Position numbers and translations under genes: made by a program. A DNA stretch of 64,000 nt from Clostridium ljungdahlii (GTDB lineage: Bacteria > Bacillota > Clostridia > Clostridiales > Clostridiaceae): the NCBI RefSeq assembly GCF_001636845.1, contig NZ_LITT01000046.1, positions 124,001 through 188,000 of the forward strand, read 5' to 3'. Under the pieces are notes generated by a model. The model was not told where the DNA came from. It made no database searches and worked only from the letters and a program-made list of their open reading frames with translations. Positions 19,098-27,725 of this stretch are shown here, piece after piece. Numbering within the stretch: position 1 is the stretch's first letter; each line of letters opens with the position of its first letter.

Positions 19098-19393
19098 TTA
19101 ACTCCACAATTTCTGTAAATCCACATTTCAAGCGTCTTGAAATGCCATGGTAGATATACTAAAAGAATAGCTATTTATCCGATGACTACCTGCTCTAATA
19201 CTCCCTCTTCTCCAAGTTGGAGTAAAGAGCAGCTACGTCCCTGGATAACGATTTTTCCTAAAGGATAACGCCTTCTAAGTGCTGAAGCACTAAGAATCCT
19301 GTTAATAAGCATCAGGTGGAGTCAAAACTCCATCTGATACCAAGAACTCTGTTTATATTGTACAATATTTTATCTCAACTGTTAATTTTACTA
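19098..19393 (-). pseudogene. Relic of radical SAM gene trsS, interrupted by hairpin element B
   Basis: Segments 19098-19173 and 19352-19393 align base by base with the 3' part of the intact radical SAM gene (28850-28880, then 28965-29056). About 90 bases are missing near the start of the match, and everything upstream of position 29056 is missing. The sequence then joins directly to the tail of the C-GCAxxG-C-C gene. Element B (19174-19356) sits inside the relic, while the paralogue keeps an uninterrupted GAATAATTATTTATATTG there. The catalytic cysteines are lost, so this is dead. Confidence 0.8.
19174..19356 (+). repeat. Hairpin element family 1, copy B (complete reference copy)
   Basis: Three hairpins lie in order. 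A long stem at 19175-19248 has ends TTATCC/GGATAA and inner CTGCTCT/AGAGCAG. A middle stem at 19270-19299 has TTCTAAGTGCT/AGCACTAAGAA. The third stem at 19308-19340 has ATCAGGTGGAG/CTCCATCTGAT. The unit is bounded by TTTAT on both sides. The paralogous empty site has a single TTTAT, fitting a target duplication or IS200/IS605-type insertion next to a fixed pentanucleotide. No transposase gene is present. Confidence 0.8.
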
Positions 19394-19776
19394 ATCATCC
19401 CTATTTCCAAATTCATATCCATACTTACATATTATCTGCTGGATCTTCTCATAACTTTTCAATAAAACATTTCCGCACTTTACAGGATAATTTATATTAC
19501 CATTTTCATCAGTTATTTTTTAAATTTCTATTATATCTCTGCACTCTGTGCTTTCAAATTCTTCTTTAAACCAATCTATATATTCACTTAACATAAGTTG
19601 AAAATTTTCCCATAATATTCTCCACGTTCACCTTTTCCTGGATAAAGTTCTATAACAGCTATACCTCCAGTTAAAATTCCGCAAACCTTTTCATAAGATC
19701 CTAATCCCCAATAAAGGCCATTTAAGGCCTTTACTAAATCTGTGTTTTCTTTATCCTCCTTCTCTGCTATTATCAC
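19392..19776 (-). pseudogene. Relic of C-GCAxxG-C-C family protein gene (copy 1)
   Basis: The frame starting at 19776 reads ENTDLVKALNGLYWGLGSYE where the intact copy has LCGGLGSDE, so the hallmark Cys-Gly-Gly is replaced. A frameshift follows after GKIF, and a stop lies later in the original frame (EI-stop-KITDENGN). The tail ending KYGYEFGNRDD still matches the intact gene at 30200-30670. The first 30 or so codons are gone together with the whole methyltransferase gene. It is non-functional. Confidence 0.8.
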
Positions 19777-19979
19777 TTATCTTCCAGTCCCTTTTCTACT
19801 TCCTTCATTTTTCCTAATGCAAGCTTCTCATCTATAATTACCATTTTACATTGAGGACACTGCATGAGTTCAACTTCAAAATTTCCTCCAAGATATAGAA
19901 CCTTTACCTGTCTAAGTTCTAATTCCTTATTACATTTATCACAAATCCATGGAGTTTTCTCTTCTTTATCAATATTCAT
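19773..19979 (-). CDS. Small CxxC/CxxC redox protein (DVU_1557-type), copy 1
   Basis: This 68-residue protein has two Cys pairs, WICDKCNKELE (residues about 12-22) and MQCPQCKMVII (about 38-48), separated by a short beta-rich segment. The pairs suggest a zinc ribbon or rubredoxin-like iron site. It lies between the Fe-S oxidoreductase, 2 bases upstream, and the C-GCAxxG-C-C relic, which it overlaps by 4 bases. It is about 85% identical to the copy at 31388-31594. A role in electron transfer or enzyme maturation is inferred from this constant neighbourhood only. Confidence 0.8.
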   Translation of the reverse strand: MNIDKEEKTPWICDKCNKELELRQVKVLYLGGNFEVELMQCPQCKMVIIDEKLALGKMKEVEKGLEDK

Positions 19980-19981
19980 AG

Positions 19982-22255
19982 CTATTCCTCCACTACTTCC
20001 ATCCTATGGCTGTAAACATCCTTAACAAAAACCTCATTTTCATTTTTTTCATATTCTACCCAATAGGTAACACTGCCAATCCTAAGTCTGCATAAATAAT
20101 GAGAATTTTCAGGATTAAAAAACCTCTCTTTATTTTTTTGTGCATTATCTACCGCTTTTTCTATATCTTCAAGCAAAATCAATCTTTCTTCCATTTGATT
20201 TTGCACATTGTCCGGTATATTTAATTTAAATCCATAATCCTTCTTAAAGTCATTTATTTTCTCATTCCATATTTCTTTTAAAAGTTTCTTTTTAACAAGT
20301 ACTCTATTTTCATGCCGCTTTGAAAGACTTGGAACTTTTCTCAGTCCGGCTTCCTCTAAATTGCTGCTATAGATTAAGTCCAAGATATGAAATGTTTTTT
20401 TACCTTCATCTATAAATAGATCCTTACACATTGCACAGTAAACTAAATAATCCAGGTTACTTTCACCTATCCTATCTTTTGCAAATTCCCTAGACTGCTC
20501 TCTATTTGCAAAGTATACTAAGCCTCCATAGCCACAGCACTTAGTTTTTTCTTTTGAAAATTTGAGTTCTTTTATTTCATATCCTAATTTGTCTGCTATA
20601 CTTCTTATACTTTCGTGAATTTCTTTATTATGCCTTGTTGAACATGCATCTTGTACAGCTAACACTTTCTTTTTCTCTGTTTTATTATTTTCTCTAATGC
20701 CATACTTATCCATAACTTCCCACAGAGAAATGAGTTTAATGTCCGGCATATATTTTTTAAAGTTTCTATAGCAACTTGAGCAGGCTAAAATAAAAGTTGG
20801 CTTTCCTGCTTTTTCCCATTTATCTTTCATATCCTCCACATTCTTCTTCACTAAATCCTGTCTTCCAGCCCAATCTGCTGGTGCACCACAGCAGCCTAGC
20901 ATTATTCCAACTCCATCTTTAATATTTTCCATAAGATATTTATATATTTCAGGTATATATTCAGGAGAAGAAGCAGGCAGCTGACATCCAGGATAAAACA
21001 TATACTTCACCTTTTCATATCCCGGCTGATTTTTTACCATAGAAAAATGTTTACTATTACTAAATTCCATATCTCTAAGTCCAAAATCATGAGCTGACAC
21101 AGGCATTTTTTCTCTTTCTACCATGCTTTCACGAGTCTCTTGTATTACATCTTTCATATCCAAATTGGAAGGACAAACTTCACCACAAAGTCCGCAAAGA
21201 GTACATGAATTAATCATTTCGTTTGCATAGTGATCTCCTAGTACGATGTTTTCATTGTGATTTATCTGTCTTATATATTTTCTAGGTTCAGTATTATACC
21301 TTCTTAAATGTGGACAATTTCTAGCACATTGTGAACATTCACATTTCAAACATCTTTGTGCTTCTTCTATTGCCTCCTTTTCATTATACACTGAAGAGGT
21401 CCTTTTAATAGGTTCTACAGCTTCTATATCATCCAATTGAAGTTTTAAGGGAGTATCATAAGAGCCTTCATTTTCTCTAGCTGCTGTAAGAGAAGTTTTT
21501 TGAAGATATCTGTCAATGGATGTAGCTGCCCTTCTTCCAGAACTTATGGAAAGTATAACTGAATCGTTTTTGTTTACAACTCTTCCCCCTACAAACAAAG
21601 AACTATCCTCCACCTGGAAAGTTTGTGGATTTACTTTTAAATCTTTTTTCCAAGTTCCTGTCCCCATGTAAACTGCATCATAGGTATTGAGTATATCCTC
21701 CAATTTTTTTTCATCTACAAATTCATTGAACTTAATTGTTATATCATCTTTATTCATTATTTCTAATTCTTCTTCTATTGTTTTCTTTGAAAGCTGCTCC
21801 CCCTGGAAGTTCCACAATCTGCCGCCTATTTTATCACTTTTTTCGTAGACAGTAACTTGATATCCTTTTCTATCCAAGTCGAAAGCAGCAACAATACCAC
21901 TTATGCCTGCACCTATTACTGCAACCTTTTTCCCATTTTTGGGTATAGAAATAGACCTTTTGGGGGAAGAAAAACCTAACTCTATTGCTGCCCTCTCAAG
22001 CTCATGTATATTTATGCCTCCGCCTAATTTATTTCTAGGACATACACCCTGGCAAGGCTCATCACATATACTTCCTATTATTCTTGCAAAAGGAATCTTC
22101 TTAGACATAATTTTATAAGCTTTTTTAAAGTCTCCCTTTTGTATTTCTTCAATAAAAGCTTTCACATCCATGTGTAAAGGACATGCTGCTATACAGGCTG
22201 AAGGTCTGTCTCCAATACATAACTCTCTTCTATTCAGTAGTTTATTTAAATCCAT
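19982..22255 (-). CDS. Fe-S flavin oxidoreductase with GltD-like and CCG domains (DVU_1558-type), copy 1
   Basis: This 757-residue electron-transfer protein probably links NAD(P)H or ferredoxin pools to the aldehyde oxidoreductase. N-terminal cysteine sets (CIAACPLHMD, CDEPCQGVCPRN) resemble the Fe-S domain of glutamate synthase small subunit. A nucleotide-binding fold (KKVAVIGAGISG, about residue 112) follows. Then come two ferredoxin-type sets (CLKCECSQCARNCPH, CTLCGLCGEVCP) and two CCG-type segments typical of heterodisulfide reductase-like proteins (GCCGAPADW, CCGYGGL). The ATG at 22255 is chosen to match the paralogue; AGGTGAG precedes it. The paralogue is at 31597-33870. Confidence 0.85.
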   Translation of the reverse strand: MDLNKLLNRRELCIGDRPSACIAACPLHMDVKAFIEEIQKGDFKKAYKIMSKKIPFARIIGSICDEPCQGVCPRNKLGGGINIHELERAAIELGFSSPKRSISIPKNGKKVAVIGAGISGIVAAFDLDRKGYQVTVYEKSDKIGGRLWNFQGEQLSKKTIEEELEIMNKDDITIKFNEFVDEKKLEDILNTYDAVYMGTGTWKKDLKVNPQTFQVEDSSLFVGGRVVNKNDSVILSISSGRRAATSIDRYLQKTSLTAARENEGSYDTPLKLQLDDIEAVEPIKRTSSVYNEKEAIEEAQRCLKCECSQCARNCPHLRRYNTEPRKYIRQINHNENIVLGDHYANEMINSCTLCGLCGEVCPSNLDMKDVIQETRESMVEREKMPVSAHDFGLRDMEFSNSKHFSMVKNQPGYEKVKYMFYPGCQLPASSPEYIPEIYKYLMENIKDGVGIMLGCCGAPADWAGRQDLVKKNVEDMKDKWEKAGKPTFILACSSCYRNFKKYMPDIKLISLWEVMDKYGIRENNKTEKKKVLAVQDACSTRHNKEIHESIRSIADKLGYEIKELKFSKEKTKCCGYGGLVYFANREQSREFAKDRIGESNLDYLVYCAMCKDLFIDEGKKTFHILDLIYSSNLEEAGLRKVPSLSKRHENRVLVKKKLLKEIWNEKINDFKKDYGFKLNIPDNVQNQMEERLILLEDIEKAVDNAQKNKERFFNPENSHYLCRLRIGSVTYWVEYEKNENEVFVKDVYSHRMEVVEE

Positions 22256-22430
22256 AGAACTTCTCACCTTCCTTTATAGATTATTAGCTCTAGAACTAAA
22301 CTTATAAAATTATTTTCTTTTGCTTAAAATTTTCGCAATATTCATTTCTTCATATATATTTTAAATCATCTAATAATGAAATGATACTGGATAAGTTTAG
22401 TCTCAATGTTAATTATCTATAACAAAAAGG

Positions 22431-22494
22431 AATCAGAAACTTTAAAAGAACACTTCAATATAAAATGTAGAAATTATTTGCTTCTGATTCCTTT
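22431..22494 (-). terminator. Hairpin with T-run after AOR copy 1
   Basis: On the minus strand AAGGAATCAGAAGC pairs with GTTTCTGATTCCTT and is followed by TTTTTG. It would partly end the AOR transcript before the oxidoreductase gene, giving more enzyme than accessory protein. Hairpin element C adjoins it at 22492. An equivalent hairpin follows copy 2 (33901-34060), there with element D in its loop. Confidence 0.5.
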
Positions 22495-22733
22495 ATCCGA
22501 TCGCTACCATTGCTAACACCCCATCGCACACAGCGAAAGCGACTATCACCAAATCAAAGATTTGGGATATCTGCTTTTCTATCAAAGTGGGTGATAAGCA
22601 CTGCTACGCACCTGGATAAGTTCTTCCCCTAAAGGATAACGTATTCTAAGTGCTAAAGACACTAAGAATACTGTTAATAAGGTTCAGCTGGAGAAAGTCA
22701 TCTTTATAAGCAAACTCCATCTGAACCTAAGAA
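22492..22733 (+). repeat. Hairpin element family 1, copy C (diverged, with an inserted segment)
   Basis: It begins TTTATCCGATCGCTACC and has the long stem closing at GCTACGCACCTGGATAA (22610-22620), enlarged by an insertion containing CAAATCAAAGATTTGGG. The middle hairpin (TTCTAAGTGCTAAAGACACTAAGAA, 22643-22668) follows. The last stem has GGTTCAGCTGGAG/CTCCATCTGAACC. The bases differ from copy B, yet pairing is kept. It lies between AOR copy 1 and its downstream operon. Confidence 0.7.
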
Positions 22734-22769
22734 TCACTTGATAGAGATATGCCTAATATATGTTATCTC

Positions 22770-25493
22770 TTATTTCTTAAGTGCTGCTAAAACCTTCTCA
22801 GGTAAAGCTGGTAATTTAGTAATACGGGCTCCACAGGCATTATATATTGCATTAATTATTGCAGCATGTGGTGCTGAAAGCGGCATTTCTCCCGATCCTG
22901 CTGCTCCATAAGGGCCATTTGGTCGTGGTGTTTCCTGATGAATAAGTGTTATATTGTCTGGAACATCTTTTATTTGAGGTATTCCACAAGCTGTAAGTGT
23001 AACATGTTTCTTTAAATCTTCAAAATCTTCACTTAAAGCGAGTCCTATACCTTGAACTAATCCACCATAAAGCTGTCCTTCAATTACTATTTTATTTACT
23101 ATAGTACCGCAATCTGAAACCATAGTAAGATTTTCAACTTTAGTCTTTCCTGTATTGACGTCGACTTCTACTTCTGCCATAAGTACACCATACATATATA
23201 CAGGGAATGGATTTCCTTGACCTGTCTCTACATCACAAGCAGTACATGGTGCAGTCCACTCTCCATCATATTTTACTGGAAGACCTTGAGACACCATCTC
23301 ATCATAAGTTCTATAAGTCCCATCTTCTTTTTTCAAAGCATTTACTAAGTTTTCACAGGCAACTCTTGTAGCATTACCGGTTAAAACATTAGAACGACTT
23401 CCACCTGCAGGACCACTATCTGGCGTAAATTTCATATCATTCATAACAAGTTTGATTTGTTCAGGTTTTATTCCTAAAGGTTTTAAAGTTTCATGAGCAA
23501 TTGTGAGTGTTCCCATATCGGCACCTTGGCCGTGATCTTCCCAGGAGTTTGCTACAGTAACACCTTCTGGAGTAATTTCAGCCCAAGCTCTTGATGTATC
23601 TGGACCGTCTAGGCCACATCCATATATGAGAAGTGAAACTCCCACACCATATTTTTTATCTCCAGAACTAGCATTATTTTTATCCTTAGCTCTCTTTTTT
23701 GCTTCATTATAGAATGGCCTTAATTTATCTATTGCCTGAGGCAGACAAATTACATCTGGAGGACATCCATTTGGAGTTGTATCTCCTTCTCTATAAACAT
23801 TCTTATATCTAAATTCTAGAGGATCCATTCCAACCTTCTCAGCTAACTCATCAACTGCTACTTCTGATGCAAAGAGGGATTGAGGTGAACCATATCCTCT
23901 AAATGCAGAACCCCAAGCATGATTTGTAGCTACGGTACGACCTGCACCTCTTATATTCGGGACATTATATCCAGCACCTATAAATTGAGTTCCTCTCATT
24001 GTTAAAAGGTCTCCAAATTCAGAATATGGACCGTGATCTACACTCCAATCTGATTCCAGTGCCTTTATCTTTCCATCTTTATCTGCACCATATTTAACAT
24101 GCATGAAGAATGGAGATCTCTTTCCTGTATAAGTTATTTGTTGATACATATTGAATTCCAGGTATACAGGTCTTTTGGTTACCATAGCAGCTACTCCAAG
24201 AAGACCTTCCATTGTTGGACTAAATTTATAACCAAATGTACCTCCTGTAGGATTTTGAACTATTTTAAGTTTTTCAAGTGGTATTCCTATTCCATCTGCA
24301 ACCATTGCTGCATGTATGTGTATTCCAACGCTCTTTGAATGTACCATTAAATCTCCATCTTCATCAAAATATGCGAATCCAACATCTGGTTCAAGTGGTA
24401 AATGTGGTTGTCTTCCAACATAAAAATCATCTTCAACAACATAAGGAAGCGAATCCATTAAAGGTTTTGTATCTCCACCTTTTTTAGTACCACATTCAAA
24501 GTAAATATTAGGAGTTCCTGGATGAATTTCTATAGCATCTTCTGCCATAGCAGCTGGTGCACTCATATAAGCTGGTAACTCTTCTAACTCTACTTTAACT
24601 TTTTCCACCGCTGCTTCAGCTATAGCTGGATTCTCTGCCAAAACCATAGCTAAAGCATCTCCAAATTGGAAAACCTTCTTATCATTTAATATAGGTCTTT
24701 CCAGTCCATCACCTTTATTGGATGGGAAAGCCAAACCGTTTATTCTATTACTACCTGGTACATCTTTATATGTTATTACTTTATATACCCCAGGCATTTT
24801 TTCTGCTTCTGAAGTATCTATAGATATTATATTGGCATGGGATACCGTTGCCTGAACTAATTTAATGTGCAATGTTCCTGGTGGAAGTTCTAATCCAAGA
24901 TCTGCTCCGAATTCCCATGATCCTGTTACTTTTGCAAGGGCAGATGGACGTACTACACTCGAACCAAGCAAAGTTCCATCTTTAGGAAGTTTAGCCCATA
25001 TGTCTTCCTTTCTTATTTCTCCCCTCATAAGTTTTGCTGCTTCCATTACAGAATCAACTATTGGTTTGTATCCCGTACATCTACATACATTTCTATGTTT
25101 TTGGAACCAATCTCTTACTTCTTCCCTAGTTGGATTTGTGTTTTCATCTAAAAGTGCCTTTGCAGAAACTATAAATCCAGGTGTACAGAATCCACACTGT
25201 GCAGCACCATGAACCATCCATGCTAGCTGCAGTGGATGAAGATGCTCATTAGTGCCGACCCCTTCTATAGTTATAATGTTTGCTTCATCAGGAACTCTTT
25301 TAAATTTAGTTATACAAGCTCTTACAACTTTTCCATCTAAGATTATAGAGCAGGCACCACATTCTCCTTTTCTACATCCAACTTTTGTTCCAACCAGATG
25401 TAATTGTTTTCTCAAAACATCTGCTAAAAATGCCTCAGGATCTGCTATAACAGTCCTTTTAACTCCATTAATAATTAAGCTCTTTTTTAACAT
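22770..25493 (-). CDS. Aldehyde oxidoreductase (Mop-type molybdenum hydroxylase), copy 1
   Basis: This enzyme oxidises aldehydes to carboxylates using molybdopterin cytosine dinucleotide and two 2Fe-2S clusters. The 907-residue chain is colinear with Desulfovibrio gigas Mop. Ferredoxin-type ligands are C40, C45 and C48 in GCRKGECGAC; the second cluster has CGFCTPGF and CRCTGYKP. The Mo domain has GGTFGYKFSP, AFRGYGSPQ, DHGQGADMGT and the catalytic glutamate in YGAAGSGEMPL. The ATG at 25493 has AGGAGGT upstream. The closest neighbour is copy 2 at 34085-36814. Its former -24/-12 promoter (25551-25568) is damaged, so expression may depend on read-through or another promoter. Confidence 0.92.
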   Translation of the reverse strand: MLKKSLIINGVKRTVIADPEAFLADVLRKQLHLVGTKVGCRKGECGACSIILDGKVVRACITKFKRVPDEANIITIEGVGTNEHLHPLQLAWMVHGAAQCGFCTPGFIVSAKALLDENTNPTREEVRDWFQKHRNVCRCTGYKPIVDSVMEAAKLMRGEIRKEDIWAKLPKDGTLLGSSVVRPSALAKVTGSWEFGADLGLELPPGTLHIKLVQATVSHANIISIDTSEAEKMPGVYKVITYKDVPGSNRINGLAFPSNKGDGLERPILNDKKVFQFGDALAMVLAENPAIAEAAVEKVKVELEELPAYMSAPAAMAEDAIEIHPGTPNIYFECGTKKGGDTKPLMDSLPYVVEDDFYVGRQPHLPLEPDVGFAYFDEDGDLMVHSKSVGIHIHAAMVADGIGIPLEKLKIVQNPTGGTFGYKFSPTMEGLLGVAAMVTKRPVYLEFNMYQQITYTGKRSPFFMHVKYGADKDGKIKALESDWSVDHGPYSEFGDLLTMRGTQFIGAGYNVPNIRGAGRTVATNHAWGSAFRGYGSPQSLFASEVAVDELAEKVGMDPLEFRYKNVYREGDTTPNGCPPDVICLPQAIDKLRPFYNEAKKRAKDKNNASSGDKKYGVGVSLLIYGCGLDGPDTSRAWAEITPEGVTVANSWEDHGQGADMGTLTIAHETLKPLGIKPEQIKLVMNDMKFTPDSGPAGGSRSNVLTGNATRVACENLVNALKKEDGTYRTYDEMVSQGLPVKYDGEWTAPCTACDVETGQGNPFPVYMYGVLMAEVEVDVNTGKTKVENLTMVSDCGTIVNKIVIEGQLYGGLVQGIGLALSEDFEDLKKHVTLTACGIPQIKDVPDNITLIHQETPRPNGPYGAAGSGEMPLSAPHAAIINAIYNACGARITKLPALPEKVLAALKK

Positions 25494-25550
25494 ATTGTAC
25501 CTCCTTGATTTTATATTATTGGAAGAAATACTAATTTCACTATTATTATG

Positions 25551-25568
25551 AGCAATAATTAATATCAA
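25551..25568 (-). promoter_or_regulatory. Degenerate relic of a sigma-54 promoter (AOR copy 1)
   Basis: The minus strand reads TTGATATTAATTATTGCT, aligned with TTGGCATACATATTGCT of copy 2. The -12 TTGCT is intact, but the -24 GGC has become GAT and one extra base upsets the spacing. No upstream TGTTC repeats like those of copy 2 were found. Confidence 0.6.
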
Positions 25569-25626
25569 TATTCAAAATGTTGGACTCGCCTACGTTTTCT
25601 TTAAACCTTCTTTTTGAAATATAATT

Positions 25627-25663
25627 AGAGGGTTACCAACAACATATCTGTAGGTAACCCTCT
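25627..25663. terminator. Stem-loop after sigma-54 regulator copy 2
   Basis: AGAGGGTTACC pairs with GGTAACCCTCT around a 15-base loop, 25-60 bases beyond the stop of the regulator at 25688. On the regulator strand only an AT-rich stretch follows, so it may be a weak terminator. The same hairpin recurs in the third-copy scar at 37110-37143 with one base change. Confidence 0.45.
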
Positions 25664-25687
25664 CTCTTTCTTTTTTGAATAAAAATA

Positions 25688-27586
25688 TTACATTTGTATA
25701 TTATACTTTTTTATCTTGCTGTATAAAGTATTTCTCCTTATACCAAGTGCTTCTGCCGAATGAGTTATATTCCCCTTGAACTTCTTCAATACTTTAATTA
25801 CATGTTCTTTTTCAATATAATCTAACTTTAAACAATCATCGCTAATATCCACAAGTACCTCATTATCACAGTTTTCTTCTGTAAAATAACCTGCTGGTAT
25901 AGATCCTGTATTTACAATTAGCTCAACCAAATTTTCCAATTCTCTTATATTTCCAGGCCAATTATAGTTGGCCATTTTCTTAAAGTATTCTTCTGATATA
26001 ACTGGCTCTTTTTTATTTAACTTTTGTGCTATATTCTTAACAAAATATCGAATAAGAAGAGGTATATCTTTTTTTCTTTCTCTAAGTGGAGGCAAATATA
26101 AAGGCAGAACATTTAATCTGTAATATAAATCTTTTCTAAATCTTCCACATTCCACTTCCTTTTTTAAATCTCTGTTTGTAACAGCTATAATTCTTACATC
26201 TACAGGTATAGACTTTGAACTTCCAATTCTCATTATCACGCCTTCCTGTACAACTCTTAGAAGCTTTGTCTGCATATCAAGAGGCATTTCTCCAATTTCA
26301 TCCAACATTATAGTTCCACCATCTGCCAATTCAAATTTCCCAAGGTTACCACCCTTTTTGGCACCTGTAAAAGCTCCTTCTTCGTACCCAAAAAGCTCTG
26401 ATTCTATAAGCTGTTTAGGAATAGCCCCACAATTTAAAGCTATGAAAGGTCCATCTACTCTTCTACTATAATTATGAATGGATTGTGCAAACACTTCTTT
26501 TCCCGTACCACTTTCTCCCATTATAAGTATAGTTGATTTACTATCTGAAATCTTTTTTGCATAATTTATTACTTTTGTAAAGTTTTCATCCTGACCTATT
26601 ATTTTACCAAAGGTATAGTAAGCCTGGCCATTATTCTTTTTGTTTACCTTTTTAGCTTTTTCAAAAACATAAACTATCTCAATATTATTATCATCATCAC
26701 AATTGTATATTGAACTAGTAGTTACTTGATACCCAATCTTATTTCTTAGTGAAACCATAATTGTTTCTTTTGAAGTACTTTCTCCTAAATATATAGATGC
26801 TTTTATATTATTCCAGTTTTCTATAATATCCTCCATATTGTTTGTCTCTAACTTATTTCCCCTTATGCCAAACATATCTTGTGCTTTTTTATTGCAAATT
26901 TTTATCTTACCATTTATATCCGAGGTTATTATAGCAACAGGACTTGAATTAAATATATTTTTTATATGCTTGTAATTCATATTTTGAATTTTATTGTACT
27001 CTTCTACTTTAAGCATTTCTTCTATAGCATTTGACGCTGCTATAACCATGCCAAGTGTATGAGAATGTACAAATTCAATGTACCCAGTAAGATTCAATAC
27101 ACCTATAAGTCTTCCTTTACTATCTTTTATAGGTGCCGCAGAACATGTCCACTTATGATATGCATTAATAAAATGATCATCTCCAGAAATCTGAACTGGC
27201 AATTTACTTTTTATAACTACGCTCATAGCATTTGTTCCAATATTTTCTTCATTCATAAAAGCTCCCGGTACCATTTTCAAAGAAAAGGCTTCCTCGAGTA
27301 TTTTTTCATCACCTAACGCATTTAATATACATCCTTCTCCATCTGTAAGTAACACAAAAAAATTAAATCCCTTTACGAAATTAATTAGCTGCTCCATATA
27401 AGGTGCTGCAGTCAATATTAAATTTCTGTTAGCTGCAAATCTTTTCTGTAATTCAGCATCATGTATTATTTTTTTACTAAAGACCTGGTGTGAATCAATA
27501 CTTAACTTTTTACATCTTCTATGTGAAAGTTCTATATTAGGCTTGGATACAACTGCATTGTCCAATTTACAAATAGCTGCATTCAT
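25688..27586 (-). CDS. Sigma-54-dependent activator, AcoR-like (cluster copy 2)
   Basis: This 632-residue enhancer-binding protein is a near-duplicate of the one at 13125-15020, with the same GAF-like, PAS, AAA+ and Fis-type helix-turn-helix order. Walker A GESGTGKE, GAFTGAKKGG, LDEIGEM and the C-terminal LGIRRNTLYSKIKKY are all intact. GGGGGG lies 6 bases before the ATG. It is the last gene of cluster copy 2 and the first upstream of AOR copy 1. It likely acts on the -24/-12 promoter at 36926-36941. Whether the two paralogues respond to different aldehydes cannot be seen. Confidence 0.88.
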   Translation of the reverse strand: MNAAICKLDNAVVSKPNIELSHRRCKKLSIDSHQVFSKKIIHDAELQKRFAANRNLILTAAPYMEQLINFVKGFNFFVLLTDGEGCILNALGDEKILEEAFSLKMVPGAFMNEENIGTNAMSVVIKSKLPVQISGDDHFINAYHKWTCSAAPIKDSKGRLIGVLNLTGYIEFVHSHTLGMVIAASNAIEEMLKVEEYNKIQNMNYKHIKNIFNSSPVAIITSDINGKIKICNKKAQDMFGIRGNKLETNNMEDIIENWNNIKASIYLGESTSKETIMVSLRNKIGYQVTTSSIYNCDDDNNIEIVYVFEKAKKVNKKNNGQAYYTFGKIIGQDENFTKVINYAKKISDSKSTILIMGESGTGKEVFAQSIHNYSRRVDGPFIALNCGAIPKQLIESELFGYEEGAFTGAKKGGNLGKFELADGGTIMLDEIGEMPLDMQTKLLRVVQEGVIMRIGSSKSIPVDVRIIAVTNRDLKKEVECGRFRKDLYYRLNVLPLYLPPLRERKKDIPLLIRYFVKNIAQKLNKKEPVISEEYFKKMANYNWPGNIRELENLVELIVNTGSIPAGYFTEENCDNEVLVDISDDCLKLDYIEKEHVIKVLKKFKGNITHSAEALGIRRNTLYSKIKKYNIQM

Positions 27587-27599
27587 AATAATCCCCCCG

Positions 27600-27725
27600 T
27601 CATAATAACAATTTTCAATTCAACCTTGCATTATTATAGGAAAGTCCATTAACATTCTTCTATTCTTCCATTGTAGAAGAATATCGTACTTAAATAATCA
27701 TGGCTTCAACTTTATTTTTTCGATT
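27600..27725 (-). pseudogene. Scar of nucleotidyltransferase and phosphatase genes (copy 2)
   Basis: Bases 27600-27655 align with the 3' end of the histidine phosphatase gene (15020-15075 region). Bases 27665-27725 align with the first 20 codons of the nucleotidyltransferase (16655-16725, shared GAAGAATATC and ATTAAAAG..TCTCCC patterns). About 1.6 kb between them is gone. The end of the neighbouring XdhC gene reads into this scar. Confidence 0.65.

Noticed and set aside
22492-22733. Group I or group II intron
   Set aside because: The element is too short, lacks catalytic core motifs and has no intron-encoded protein; hairpin layout matches the other family 1 copies.
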